DNA of 64,000 bases from assembly GCA_017428945.1 (NCBI GenBank), contig JAFRPW010000034.1, forward strand, positions 1 to 64,000, in the 5' to 3' direction. This document shows, in pieces, positions 17,313 to 24,811 of the stretch. The notes under the pieces are model-generated. The model was not told the DNA's origin and searched no databases. It worked only from the letters and a program-made list of their open reading frames with translations. A program made the position numbers and the translations under genes. This stretch comes from Bacteroidales bacterium. GTDB taxonomy: Bacteria; Bacteroidota; Bacteroidia; Bacteroidales; UBA932. Position 1 is the stretch's first letter, and each line of letters opens with the position of its first letter.

Positions 17313-17441
17313 TTACCAACCAATGGTTTCTTCTCCGGTTTGTTCAAATCCTCCGGACAATGGAACAACGCAGAAATGGTCCGTCACCATTTCCACCACC
17401 TCTGTTTCGGGCGAGAGGTAAGCCTGTTTCTGATCTTTCAT
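17313..17441 (-). CDS. 42-residue small protein of the Bacteroidales PE-VVE type
   Basis: ATG 17441 to TAA 17313 encodes a 42-residue product beginning MKDQKQAYLSPETEVVEMV and containing DHFCVVPLSGGF. The pattern (charged start, Y-x-x-PE-x-E-VVE, one Cys, Ser/Gly-rich tail) recurs in tiny proteins found at the head of fimbrillin and lipoprotein operons in Bacteroidales; I know of no established function. It is 15 bases upstream of the lipoprotein gene. Confidence 0.7.
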   Translation of the reverse strand: MKDQKQAYLSPETEVVEMVTDHFCVVPLSGGFEQTGEETIGW

Positions 17442-17508
17442 AGTATAGTGTTTTGGTTGTTAGCGGTTACGAATGACAAAGTTCGTCAATCGGCCGTCCA
17501 AAAACACC

Positions 17509-17547
17509 ATCCCAAAGGATAGAATAAACTATCCCAAGGTATAGAAT
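17509..17547. promoter_or_regulatory. Two 17-bp direct repeats spaced by two helical turns
   Basis: ATCCCAAAGGATAGAAT (17509-17525) and ATCCCAAGGTATAGAAT (17531-17547) differ at two positions and start 22 bases apart. They lie about 70 bases upstream of the peptide gene start. Spacing by two turns suggests cooperative binding of an activator; the two LuxR-type proteins nearby are obvious candidates, which is inference. Confidence 0.5.
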
Positions 17548-17596
17548 TCCAGTGTGATAAGGCTATTTACGGCATTTTTGCGTAACTTCGCAGCAT

Positions 17597-17713
17597 ATGA
17601 AATAACTGCTCTATTCGCTTGCAAATAATGACTGAGACGACCTTTATGCCGATGTCAAAAAGCGTCTGGACCGCGGTGAGTACGAGATGCTCATGAAAGC
17701 CGTGGAAGAATAG
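17597..17713 (+). pseudogene. Deletion scar of a duplicated sigma/DUF4252 operon
   Basis: 17597-17636 matches 13110-13149 (leader and start of the ECF sigma gene) at 36 of 40 bases. It is joined directly to 17636-17695, a 60-base exact copy of 14191-14250 from inside the DUF4252 gene, followed by a short tail ending in TAG. The roughly 1 kb in between is missing, so this is the remnant of a second copy of the operon after internal deletion. Confidence 0.75.
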
Positions 17714-17719
17714 TCTCAG

Positions 17720-18925
17720 CTAAACCAGGCCTTTTTCCTTGGCCCTGGAAATGAGTTCGGCCACGTTTGCGGCCCCAATCTTTTCAAACAGCCTCTTGCG
17801 GTACCACTTCACGGTGGGAAGCGAGAGGTATATTTTATCTGCAATCTGCTGGCTGGTGAGACCGGCGGCAATGAGAGGGAGGATTTCCCGCTCGCGGCCT
17901 GTAAGCTCCTCTGCGGCAGGACTTTCCGCCAGGGCCTCTTCAATGACTACATCGGCCGCTTCCTTTTCTCTGGAGAGTTTGCGGTTGCAGACCAAGACAA
18001 AAATCACCGTGGCCAGGAGCAGAAGGAGTACGGCGCCTCCAATGGCAAGATACCTCCAGAGCTGTTTCTGGCGGTCCAGGATGCGGTTCAAAAGGCCCAG
18101 TGTCTCAATCCTTGCGCGGAATTCCTGGTCTTCGTGAAGGGAGTAGTAGGAATCGGCCTCCTGGATATACTTTACGGCCTTGCCTATCTTTCCCTTTGCC
18201 AGATAGTAGGTTCCCAGCCCCTTGTAAGCCGTTGACAGCTGCAGGGAATCTCCGCTGGCGCGGGCATAATCAAGGCTGGTCTGGTAGCAGGGGAAAGCCT
18301 TCTTAAGGTCTCCTTCCTCAAACCAGATTTCTCCCATATTGTACCAGAGTATGGCATTGCTCTCATTCCAGCCGTATTTTGTGAAGATTTCCCCGGCCTT
18401 TTTGTAATACTCCATTGCCTTTGGAATGGAATCCATCATTGCGTACATGTTGCCTATTGCTCCGTACAGGCCGGAGTAATTGTCGTCGACAGAATCCTGA
18501 TCGTACGGGGTGTCGCTGGCAAATGGAGTTTCCCCGGCGGCCATACGGTCCGTTATGGCAAGGGCCCTGTTGTAGTAGACAAGGGCGCTGTCGTACTGTT
18601 CTACGCCATAGTGGATTATGCCAATGCCGGTAAGGGCGTCGCTCATGGCTCCAAGCCAGTTCCACCTTTTTGCCAGGTTGTAGCTCTTCCTTGCAAAATG
18701 GACGGACCTTTCCCCGTTTATCTGCCTGTATCCGGACATCAGGTCCCAGTATGCATGGACCAGCTTTTCTGCCTCTTCGCGTGAAGCGGCAGCCTCACGT
18801 TCCGGAGTCCACCCGGCCACCACTCTCTCCAGGGAGTCCAGATTATGGCCCCTGTGGTCTGAGTATTCTGCCCTTGCGGCTACGCTGGCAATGGCCAGCA
18901 GGCAGATCAGTGTCAGTTTTTTCAT
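17720..18925 (-). CDS. TPR-repeat membrane regulator with C-terminal LuxR helix-turn-helix
   Basis: A 401-residue protein with a signal peptide (residues 1-19), tetratricopeptide repeats (about 90-285; for example ALVYYNRALAITDRM, AMEYYKKAGEIFTKYGW, YLAKGKIGKAVKYIQEADSY), one membrane helix (about 294-315) and a cytoplasmic LuxR-type HTH (ELTGREREILPLIAAGL, IADKIYLSLPTVKWYRKRL). This is a one-protein sensor architecture common in Bacteroidota. Its HTH resembles the small HTH protein at 15.2 kb. Ligand and regulon are unknown. Confidence 0.85.
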   Translation of the reverse strand: MKKLTLICLLAIASVAARAEYSDHRGHNLDSLERVVAGWTPEREAAASREEAEKLVHAYWDLMSGYRQINGERSVHFARKSYNLAKRWNWLGAMSDALTGIGIIHYGVEQYDSALVYYNRALAITDRMAAGETPFASDTPYDQDSVDDNYSGLYGAIGNMYAMMDSIPKAMEYYKKAGEIFTKYGWNESNAILWYNMGEIWFEEGDLKKAFPCYQTSLDYARASGDSLQLSTAYKGLGTYYLAKGKIGKAVKYIQEADSYYSLHEDQEFRARIETLGLLNRILDRQKQLWRYLAIGGAVLLLLLATVIFVLVCNRKLSREKEAADVVIEEALAESPAAEELTGREREILPLIAAGLTSQQIADKIYLSLPTVKWYRKRLFEKIGAANVAELISRAKEKGLV

Positions 18926-18955
18926 ATATGCGAATATAGTAAAAGAAATGTAATC

Positions 18956-19591
18956 CTAAACCAGCCTCTCCGGATCACAGTGGAGGGCGTGGGCAAGGCC
19001 GAGGACTGAAGAAGCCTCGGCCTTTCCTATGCCCTGTCGGCCCTGTTCGTATGCGCGGATCATCCTCAGGGAAACGCCTGATTTTTCCGCGAGTTCCCGC
19101 TGGGTGAGCCCGTTGAGTTTTCTGAGTTCTTTGATGGAAAGAGGAGCCGGATGGTACCATGAGTCAAAGACCTCGAAGACCTTGGTGATATCGGCCTCAT
19201 GGAGTGGATAGTAAAGCTCATGGACTTTCTCTATGGGCAGTCCGTTCCGGTCCAGGGATGCAAAACTGGCGTTTCTGTACCACTGATACTGGCATATGGC
19301 CCATCCTGTCCAGAAATAAGATGAATCTGTCCAGGGGAAGGAATATGAGTTATCTAGCGGAAGGGTGCCGCCAGTACACTCCATTACATTTAGGGCCAGA
19401 TCTATTCCGCTCATTCCCAGCGTGTATTTTGGATGCCCGTCTGCAAGCATGTCGGCTATTCCGCTGCAGAGGAATCTGTTATAAAACTCTCTCAGATCTA
19501 TGCCGCACCAGGTTACGGCGTAGTCAACCATAACCGCAAGGTTATCCCGGGCCTGAAGCATCATGTCTTTATCGTAAGCGTGGGTCATCAT
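18956..19591 (-). CDS. Antitoxin-like protein: conserved N-terminal domain plus XRE helix-turn-helix
   Basis: A 211-residue protein. The N-terminal 140 residues match a domain often seen beside DUF3990 genes (ARDNLAVMVDYAV, PKYTLGMSGIDLA, FWTGWAICQYQWY, LHEADITKVFEVFDSWY). Residues 150-211 are an XRE HTH (IKELRKLNGLTQRELAEKSG, MIRAYEQGRQGIGKAEASS). It overlaps the upstream DUF3990-like gene by 23 bases. By order and architecture it is the antitoxin and autorepressor of the pair; this role is inferred. Confidence 0.72.
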   Translation of the reverse strand: MMTHAYDKDMMLQARDNLAVMVDYAVTWCGIDLREFYNRFLCSGIADMLADGHPKYTLGMSGIDLALNVMECTGGTLPLDNSYSFPWTDSSYFWTGWAICQYQWYRNASFASLDRNGLPIEKVHELYYPLHEADITKVFEVFDSWYHPAPLSIKELRKLNGLTQRELAEKSGVSLRMIRAYEQGRQGIGKAEASSVLGLAHALHCDPERLV

Positions 19592-20249
19592 TCTTTATTT
19601 TGTTACGAAAGATGTCAATTGCATACAATCCATCGGCCCCCATACCTGCCCCCTCAATCTGGCTGAAAGCCTTTCTGGCATCACTGTCCCTTTTTAATCT
19701 TCTTGGATAGTAAATGCTTTTATCCACTGGTTCCGAGGAGATGAAGACAAGGGCATCAAAAGCGCGCTTCGATTTCAGGAACACTTGTTCGCCCAGATTC
19801 CCCAGACGGAGTGCCCTCTCCAGCCATTTGACACTCAATGTTCCTTCCAGAAAGGATTTGGCAATACTGAAATATGAATCATCTGCCCTGTATCCACGGA
19901 TAATATCGATGCCGGATAAGTCCGGTAAGAATTCAGACAGAATGTATTCCTTTATTTTCCGGGTTATGTCATGAGGCGTATCAAATACTCTATTTGCCAT
20001 CAAAACCGCAATCCAGTTGAGGACATGATAACTCCGGCCCGATAAATCGCATACTTCAAGGTTGTAAGATGGCTCAAAACTATAATGATTCACAAAGGCT
20101 GACGGCTCTTTTGAGCATGCCCACTCTTTGGCCAGTTCAATATCAGGAGTACAGTAGAAACCTTGACCAAAGTCGTTGTGAATCCTTCCTCCGGCTTTGG
20201 TGGGGTTGTCTATGACTTTGTCAGATCCGTGAAACAGAATTCCCCCCAT
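19569..20249 (-). CDS. DUF3990-like ADP-ribosyltransferase-fold protein, probable toxin
   Basis: A 226-residue protein starting MGGILFHGSDKVIDNP (ATG 20249; a longer frame starts upstream of the predicted promoter). The GRIHNDFGQGFYCTPDIELAKEWAC block is diagnostic of DUF3990, placed in the ADP-ribosyltransferase superfamily. A possible H-Y-E/Q triad is His in LFHGS, Tyr in GFYCT and Gln in GEQVFLKSKRAFD. Activity has not been shown for this protein. The following overlapping gene is the HTH partner; the small DUF3791 gene often present in such loci is absent. Confidence 0.72.
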   Translation of the reverse strand: MGGILFHGSDKVIDNPTKAGGRIHNDFGQGFYCTPDIELAKEWACSKEPSAFVNHYSFEPSYNLEVCDLSGRSYHVLNWIAVLMANRVFDTPHDITRKIKEYILSEFLPDLSGIDIIRGYRADDSYFSIAKSFLEGTLSVKWLERALRLGNLGEQVFLKSKRAFDALVFISSEPVDKSIYYPRRLKRDSDARKAFSQIEGAGMGADGLYAIDIFRNKIKNDDPRLR

Positions 20250-20260
20250 GGTAAATAATG

Positions 20261-20272
20261 ACGTTATAACGT
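20261..20272. promoter_or_regulatory. 12-bp palindrome downstream of the toxin-antitoxin promoter
   Basis: ACGTTATAACGT is its own reverse complement and lies between the predicted transcription start and the ATG of the DUF3990-like gene, a typical place for an autorepressor operator. Confidence 0.5.
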
Positions 20273-20279
20273 TACTTTG

Positions 20280-20311
20280 CAAATATATAAACAGGGGATG
20301 AGATTTCCAAA
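20280..20311 (-). promoter_or_regulatory. Promoter of the DUF3990/HTH pair
   Basis: On the minus strand a TTTG (20311-20308) and a perfect TAnnTTTG, TATATTTG (20287-20280), are separated by 20 bases, matching the Bacteroidota -33/-7 consensus. Confidence 0.65.
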
Positions 20312-20332
20312 TATTACAAGCCGGACTTTTTG

Positions 20333-20340
20333 TATCTTTG
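20333..20340 (+). promoter_or_regulatory. -7 element of the second DUF4252 gene
   Basis: TATCTTTG matches TAnnTTTG, 48 bases before ATG 20388. It places the transcription start downstream of the longest possible frame and so supports one of the ATGs at 20373, 20388 or 20397. Confidence 0.5.
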
Positions 20341-20387
20341 CCGTTAACATTTCCAACGCTTTTGCGTCAGTTATGCAGACCGGTCAG

Positions 20388-20873
20388 ATGAAGACAATGA
20401 AAAAACTGTTAGTCACACTTGTTTTGACACTCCAGATGGTTGGATGCGCCATGGCGGGTCCGGCCGGAATCCAGAACCTTGTAAGCCAGTACAGGTACAG
20501 GGAAGATGTTGACGTAATAAGCGTCGGCCCCATGGGCATGAGCCTTTTGAGAATGGTGGCAGGCGCTTCATCGGGCCTTGACAGGGAAGTCCTTGACCTT
20601 CTTCGCGTTACACGCGATATCAGGAGAATCACGATAGTGGATTTTGAGGATTCAGCCGTCAGGGATCACCTGGCCGGAAAGATAGAGAGGGCGCTGGAGG
20701 GTATGGAGCTTATTATGGAAGCCAAGGATGACGGCGAGCGCGTTCAGATCTTCGGTCACGATGACGGAAAGACCATCCGCGACTTCATTCTTTACACTTC
20801 CGAGGGCACGCTCATCATGACCCGCGGAAAAGTGGACGCAGACAAGATAATCGCTCTTATGTCAAAATACTGA
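20388..20873 (+). CDS. DUF4252 exported protein, paralogue
   Basis: A protein of about 161 residues with a signal peptide (MKTMKKLLVTLVLTLQMVGC; Cys 20 makes a lipoprotein possible). It follows the DUF4252 pattern: VDVISVGPMGMSLLRM, then DIRRITIVDFED, MELIMEAKDDGERVQIFGH, and LIMTRGKVDADKIIALM. ATGs at 20373, 20388 and 20397 are all possible. The leader and first codons are copied at 13.08-13.12 kb in front of the ECF sigma gene, tying this orphan to that operon's history. A strong terminator follows. Confidence 0.8.
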   Translation: MKTMKKLLVTLVLTLQMVGCAMAGPAGIQNLVSQYRYREDVDVISVGPMGMSLLRMVAGASSGLDREVLDLLRVTRDIRRITIVDFEDSAVRDHLAGKIERALEGMELIMEAKDDGERVQIFGHDDGKTIRDFILYTSEGTLIMTRGKVDADKIIALMSKY

Positions 20874-20901
20874 GGCCACGGCCATCGTTTAAAAACGAAC
20901 T

Positions 20902-21399
20902 CTAACAATTCTGTCCGGCCCCTCCCTGTGGCCGGACTTTTTTTCCTATAAGCCATAGTGCTTCTTCCCTGGAATAACCATTAAGGGACAGATGTGACAG
21001 GATTTCTTCCAGTAGGTCGGCCTGGCCATCTTTATATCCAGCCCGGTACATTTTAACCGGATTGTCTTCTGGACCAGGCTGTGCAAGGGCATAAGAAGCA
21101 TTTGACGTTTTAGGGTTATAACCTGCCACCAACTCTGCCGGCCTGATTCTGTCAATGTTATAGTTCTGTTGAAGATTCATCCACACGTGAGCCGGAATAT
21201 TAAGCGCTTCTTCCAGTCGAAGAGCAAGTTGTGGCGTAATATTTCTGCCTCCCTGCAGCAAGGCGTTCAAATGTGACGGCTGCATACCTATCTGTTCTGC
21301 AAAGGCTTTCTGCTTAATACCTCTTTCTCTCAGCTCTTCCTTAAGAATAGAGCCAGGATGTGATGGTAGAAAAGGCCGGATTCTATTTTTTGTTTCCAT
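20902..21399 (-). CDS. HigA/VapI-type XRE regulator
   Basis: A 165-residue protein. Residues 8-75 are the HigA-type HTH (SHPGSILKEELRERGIKQ, FAEQIGMQPSHLNALLQGGR, ITPQLALRLEEALNIPAHVW). The C-terminal half is unusually long for HigA and of unknown fold (PVKMYRAGYKDGQADLLEEI). ATG 21399 was chosen over an upstream TTG. No HigB-type toxin gene was found on either side; only a 23-codon frame precedes it. It may be an orphan antitoxin or a plain regulator. Confidence 0.8.
   Translation of the reverse strand: METKNRIRPFLPSHPGSILKEELRERGIKQKAFAEQIGMQPSHLNALLQGGRNITPQLALRLEEALNIPAHVWMNLQQNYNIDRIRPAELVAGYNPKTSNASYALAQPGPEDNPVKMYRAGYKDGQADLLEEILSHLSLNGYSREEALWLIGKKVRPQGGAGQNC
20913..20945 (+). terminator. 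Rho-independent terminator inside the 3' end of the convergent HigA-like gene
   Basis: GTCCGGCC (20913-20920), 9-base loop, GGCCGGAC (20930-20937), then an eight-T run. It ends the DUF4252 transcript. The same bases, read on the minus strand, encode the last dozen residues of the HigA-like protein. Confidence 0.8.
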
Positions 21400-21426
21400 A
21401 ATGCGTATCGTCAATTGTTATGAGTT

Positions 21427-21498
21427 TCAGAGTAATAAGATCTTACTATCTCCATCATGAATCAACTCTTCGAGTTCCTTTTCCATTTCTACAATCAT
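21427..21498 (-). CDS. Possible 23-residue leader peptide
   Basis: ATG 21498 to TGA 21427 encodes a 23-residue acidic helix-like product starting MIVEMEKELEELIHDG. The ATG is preceded by TGAGGAACGT, a fair ribosome-binding site, and by a consensus -7 element. The next gene (HigA-like) starts 27 bases after its stop. It may be a leader, a small partner or chance. Confidence 0.3.
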   Translation of the reverse strand: MIVEMEKELEELIHDGDSKILLL

Positions 21499-21518
21499 AC
21501 GTTCCTCAGTTCTTTGGG

Positions 21519-21553
21519 CAAAGATAATAAAAATTACCTAAAAATGGTAATTT
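21519..21553 (-). promoter_or_regulatory. Promoter and inverted repeat of the HigA-like gene
   Basis: On the minus strand TATCTTTG (21526-21519) matches TAnnTTTG. AAATTACC (21531-21538) and GGTAATTT (21546-21553) form a perfect 8-bp inverted repeat around the expected -33 position, a likely operator. The rest of the gap 21499-21657 shows no other gene. Confidence 0.5.
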
Positions 21554-21657
21554 GTTCAAAATTATTATCAATGTCCAGATTCTTTAGGGAATCCTCATGT
21601 TTTGTTCATGAGGAATTATTTTTTTAATTTTGTTTTCCAATAGCGAACTATTACCCT

Positions 21658-22761
21658 ATGAAAAGAATCTTGATGATACTTGCCCAGGCTTTTTCTTGCG
21701 CCATTGTGCAGGCTCAGACTTACGAGGAAAGTATGAGATACTGGACCGACGGCCCGCTTACCTGGGATGAACTTACGCTAAAGTCGCCAAAGGATATGTT
21801 CTGTACCAATAACCTGGTCTTCAGATGGACAAGCGAAACAGAGAAGACCAAGCCGTACTGGAACACGATACAGAGTGTCCCCAAATACTCGGCGGCACTG
21901 GACAAGTCCGTGTCCTGGCATAATGCCGGCAGGGTGTATGACTACACCTTGCAGTACGACCAGCTTATATTTGACCTGAACGAGCTGTATTTCAGGAAAA
22001 TGTTGAACGAGTTCTATTCCAAGGATAACAGGCGGTCTTCAAACGAATTGTATTCCTTCTACACCAACCAACTTCAGTCCAAATGGCAGGAGATGGAAGA
22101 GGAGACGGACGATGGTATGGACTCTTTGGCCGTGGCGAACAATGCCGCCAAAGTTCTTGAAGAGTTGGCGGCCATTTCTTATCCGGAACACGACGAGCGC
22201 CGTCAAGTTTATGGAATGACCCAAATCCCAGGCCTATATATGGATATGGGCATCAATGCCGCATACAGTTTCCTTTTAGGAGAGTGGGCCGATACTTTCC
22301 TGCCTGGTTTTGGATTAGGTATGGATTTGACTTTCGGTTATAAGAAACATCTCTTCACCTGCATTGTGAACGCCGGAACCGGAACTATGGGAGCCGATTT
22401 CACCAACCAGGGCGTCCTCTGGCCCAATGGGGGCAGCGTAAATCACGCATATACCGGGATTGCCTATGGCTATATGGTTTATGACAGTCCTTTCTTTTCC
22501 GTAATTCCAAGGGCAGGCGTGGCGGGAAGACAGTTCATCCTGGTGAACAACTCAAAAGAAAAGAATACCAATCCGGAGAGTTTCACCAACACCGTGGCAC
22601 TTGCCGGAGCAGAGTTCAGGTTCAAGTTCTGCAGATTACTGACACTGTATAATAACCACGAACACTGCCTTGCTCTTAGATGTCTCGCCGGAAGAGACTT
22701 CGGTGAAATGAACGCTTTCTCCTTCAATATTACCCTTGGCTACATCTGGAGTTTGAGATAA
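21658..22761 (+). CDS. Exported protein, probable outer-membrane beta-barrel, family unknown
   Basis: A 367-residue protein with a signal peptide (MKRILMILAQAFSCAIVQAQ). The first half is soluble and mostly helical (TLQYDQLIFDLNELYFRKML), the second half alternates Gly-rich amphipathic strands (GFGLGMDLTFGYKKHLFTCI, YTGIAYGYMVYDSPFFSVIP) and ends in an aromatic residue near the C-terminus, as in barrels. Its TAA overlaps the ATG of the aminotransferase (TAATG), so it heads the aminotransferase-dap operon; the link to lysine synthesis is unexplained. Confidence 0.6.
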   Translation: MKRILMILAQAFSCAIVQAQTYEESMRYWTDGPLTWDELTLKSPKDMFCTNNLVFRWTSETEKTKPYWNTIQSVPKYSAALDKSVSWHNAGRVYDYTLQYDQLIFDLNELYFRKMLNEFYSKDNRRSSNELYSFYTNQLQSKWQEMEEETDDGMDSLAVANNAAKVLEELAAISYPEHDERRQVYGMTQIPGLYMDMGINAAYSFLLGEWADTFLPGFGLGMDLTFGYKKHLFTCIVNAGTGTMGADFTNQGVLWPNGGSVNHAYTGIAYGYMVYDSPFFSVIPRAGVAGRQFILVNNSKEKNTNPESFTNTVALAGAEFRFKFCRLLTLYNNHEHCLALRCLAGRDFGEMNAFSFNITLGYIWSLR

Positions 22762-23894
22762 TGGATTACGGTAAGTACTTTTCGGCCGATGTGCCGTCGT
22801 TTCTTAGGAGTCCGGTGAGGGAGATTTTCCGGAAGGTGGACCTTTCGGCAATTTGTTCCTTTGCGGGAGGGTACCCCGCTGCGTCCACTTTTCCAGTGGA
22901 GCAGATTCCTGGTCTGGCGGAGAAAGTGCTATCCAAATACGGCACCAAAGCACTCCAGTACGGTGCCACACAGGGCGTTCCGGAGCTCCGGGAAATCATT
23001 GCCCGCCGCTACGGAGTGCCTGTTTCCCAAGTCCAGATCACCACATCGTCCCAGCAGGGCATTGATGTCTGCTCCAGGGTTTTCCTTGACCCCGGAGACA
23101 TAGTCCTTGCCAATAACCCTGTCTACCTTGGCGCGTTGCAGAGCTTCAAGGCATATAGGGCAGAGGTGGAACCTATAGGAATAGATACCACCTCCGCCAA
23201 GTTCATCTATGTGATCCCGGACTTCAATAATCCTTCCGGAAAGACTATGACGCTTGAGGAGAGGGAGGAGATTGTGAGGATTGCCAGGGATCTGGATGTA
23301 CTCATCGTGGAGGACAGCCCCTACAGGGAGTTGCGTTACAGCGGAGAGCCGGTAAAGACCATCCGTGAACTGGCTCCGGAAAGGACGCTGCACCTTGGGA
23401 GCTTCTCCAAGATATTCGCCCCTGGCTTCAGGCTGGGGTGGATAATAGGCCCTGAGCCGCTTCTGGAGCAGATTTACGTGTGCAAGCAGTGCCTTGACCT
23501 GTGCCCGCCTGTGCTGGACCAGTACATGGCGGCGGAGTTCATGGGAAGCGGCGCGCTGGATGCCAACCTTGAGAAAACCATTGCTGAGTATCGGCACAGA
23601 AGGGACCTCATGGTGGGTCTTTTAGAGAAGTATATGCCTGAAGGAGTGTCCTGGACATACCCTGAAGGCGGTCTTTTCCTCTGGCTCACGCTTCCGGAAA
23701 GTGTAGACACCGTGGCCATGTATGATGAAGCCCTGTCCAAGGGCGTCGCATACGTTGCCGGCAGTTTCTTCTACACCGACGGCAGCCACCGCAACACCAT
23801 GCGGCTCAATTTCTCCTTTGTGGAGGAAGCGAAGATGGAACCGGGAATCAAGACCTTGGCGAGCGTGGTGCGTAACCGGCTGGTTAATAGGTGA
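22761..23894 (+). CDS. PLP-dependent aminotransferase, candidate succinyl-DAP aminotransferase
   Basis: A 377-residue fold-type I aminotransferase like 2-aminoadipate aminotransferases and the catalytic part of MocR proteins, without an HTH. PLP Lys is in GSFSKIFAPGFRLGW; other family blocks are YGATQGVPELREIIARRYG, IPDFNNPSGKTM and PEGGLFLWLTLPE. It precedes dapF, dapA and dapD. DapD indicates the succinylase route, which needs an aminotransferase (DapC), and no other candidate is present, so that role is likely but inferred. Confidence 0.82.
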   Translation: MDYGKYFSADVPSFLRSPVREIFRKVDLSAICSFAGGYPAASTFPVEQIPGLAEKVLSKYGTKALQYGATQGVPELREIIARRYGVPVSQVQITTSSQQGIDVCSRVFLDPGDIVLANNPVYLGALQSFKAYRAEVEPIGIDTTSAKFIYVIPDFNNPSGKTMTLEEREEIVRIARDLDVLIVEDSPYRELRYSGEPVKTIRELAPERTLHLGSFSKIFAPGFRLGWIIGPEPLLEQIYVCKQCLDLCPPVLDQYMAAEFMGSGALDANLEKTIAEYRHRRDLMVGLLEKYMPEGVSWTYPEGGLFLWLTLPESVDTVAMYDEALSKGVAYVAGSFFYTDGSHRNTMRLNFSFVEEAKMEPGIKTLASVVRNRLVNR

Positions 23895-23950
23895 TTAGAC
23901 ATTTGTCCCCCCGGCGGTTTTCCCAGGGACAATCATTTAAGTGATTAATA

Positions 23951-24811
23951 ATGAGCAATATAGACACCACGCTTTTCTTATTCACCGGAGCCGGAAACAA
24001 CTTTGTGGTCATAGATGGCCGCAAAGGGGATGCGGACAAGTACCGCCAGGTACCGGTGATACAGGAACTGTGCAGCAAGTACGGAACCGACGGGCTCATG
24101 ATCCTCACGGAGATGCCCGGTCAGGCCGGGCATGACGCAGGAGCCGGTCATGCGGACTTTGTGATGGACTTTTTCAACCCGGACGGCTCAGGCGGAATGA
24201 TGTGCGGCAACGGCGGCCGGTGCATAGTGGCCTTTGCCGATTACCTTGGCCTGAAGCCCGCCTCCGAGGACGGCGTCTGGCATTTCATGGCCCCGGACGG
24301 ACCCCATGAGGCCAGAATCCTTTCCCACGAAGCGGGAAAGTGGACCGTGCGCCTGAAAATGATTGACGTAGAGGGTGTTACGCCCATAAAGAACGGCTTC
24401 TTCCTGAACACCGGTACCCGCCACTACGTGGAGTTCAGGGACGATGTAGACTCCATAGACATGGAGAAGGATGCTAAACCAATAAGGTGGGACCCCGCCT
24501 TCCAGCCGGAAGGAACCAACGTGAATTTTGTGGAGCGCACGCCTCAGGGCCTCAAGGTGCGTACGTTCGAAAAGGGCGTCGAGGGCGAGACCCTTGCCTG
24601 CGGCACGGGCATCACGGCAAGTGCCATTGCGGCGAGGTATGAGATGCCCGGTCAAGCCGGGCATGACGCAGAAGCCGGGCATGACGGGCTTAAGCTGCAG
24701 TGCCGCCGCGGGGACTGGCTCAGCGTGGAATTCACGCAGGAGGGCTCCAGTTACCATGACGTTTACCTCACCGGACCGGCAGAATTAATAAAAACAACAG
24801 ATATATGTTAA
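23951..24811 (+). CDS. dapF: Diaminopimelate epimerase with two repeat-derived insertions
   Basis: A 286-residue epimerase converting LL- to meso-diaminopimelate. Catalytic Cys residues are in MMCGNGGRC (first) and GETLACGTGITASA (second); the N-terminal FTGAGNNFVVIDGR is also typical. Two peptides, EMPGQAGHDAGAGHA (about residues 55-68) and EMPGQAGHDAEAGHDG (about 231-246), are encoded by short palindromic repeats and are not found in normal DapF; they lie in surface loops between strands. The second copy is followed by an extra half repeat. It overlaps dapA by 7 bases. Confidence 0.93.
   Translation: MSNIDTTLFLFTGAGNNFVVIDGRKGDADKYRQVPVIQELCSKYGTDGLMILTEMPGQAGHDAGAGHADFVMDFFNPDGSGGMMCGNGGRCIVAFADYLGLKPASEDGVWHFMAPDGPHEARILSHEAGKWTVRLKMIDVEGVTPIKNGFFLNTGTRHYVEFRDDVDSIDMEKDAKPIRWDPAFQPEGTNVNFVERTPQGLKVRTFEKGVEGETLACGTGITASAIAARYEMPGQAGHDAEAGHDGLKLQCRRGDWLSVEFTQEGSSYHDVYLTGPAELIKTTDIC
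24111..24137 (+). repeat. Short palindromic repeat in dapF, copy 1
   Basis: GAG, ATGCCCGG (24113-24120), loop TCAGG, CCGGGCAT (24126-24133), GACG. In frame, read as EMPGQAGHD. Confidence 0.8.
24642..24686 (+). repeat. Short palindromic repeat in dapF, copy 2 plus a half copy
   Basis: ATGCCCGG (24644-24651), loop TCAAG, CCGGGCAT (24657-24664), GACG, then CAGAAG and a second right arm CCGGGCATGACG (24675-24686). In frame, read as MPGQAGHDAEAGHD. Confidence 0.8.
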
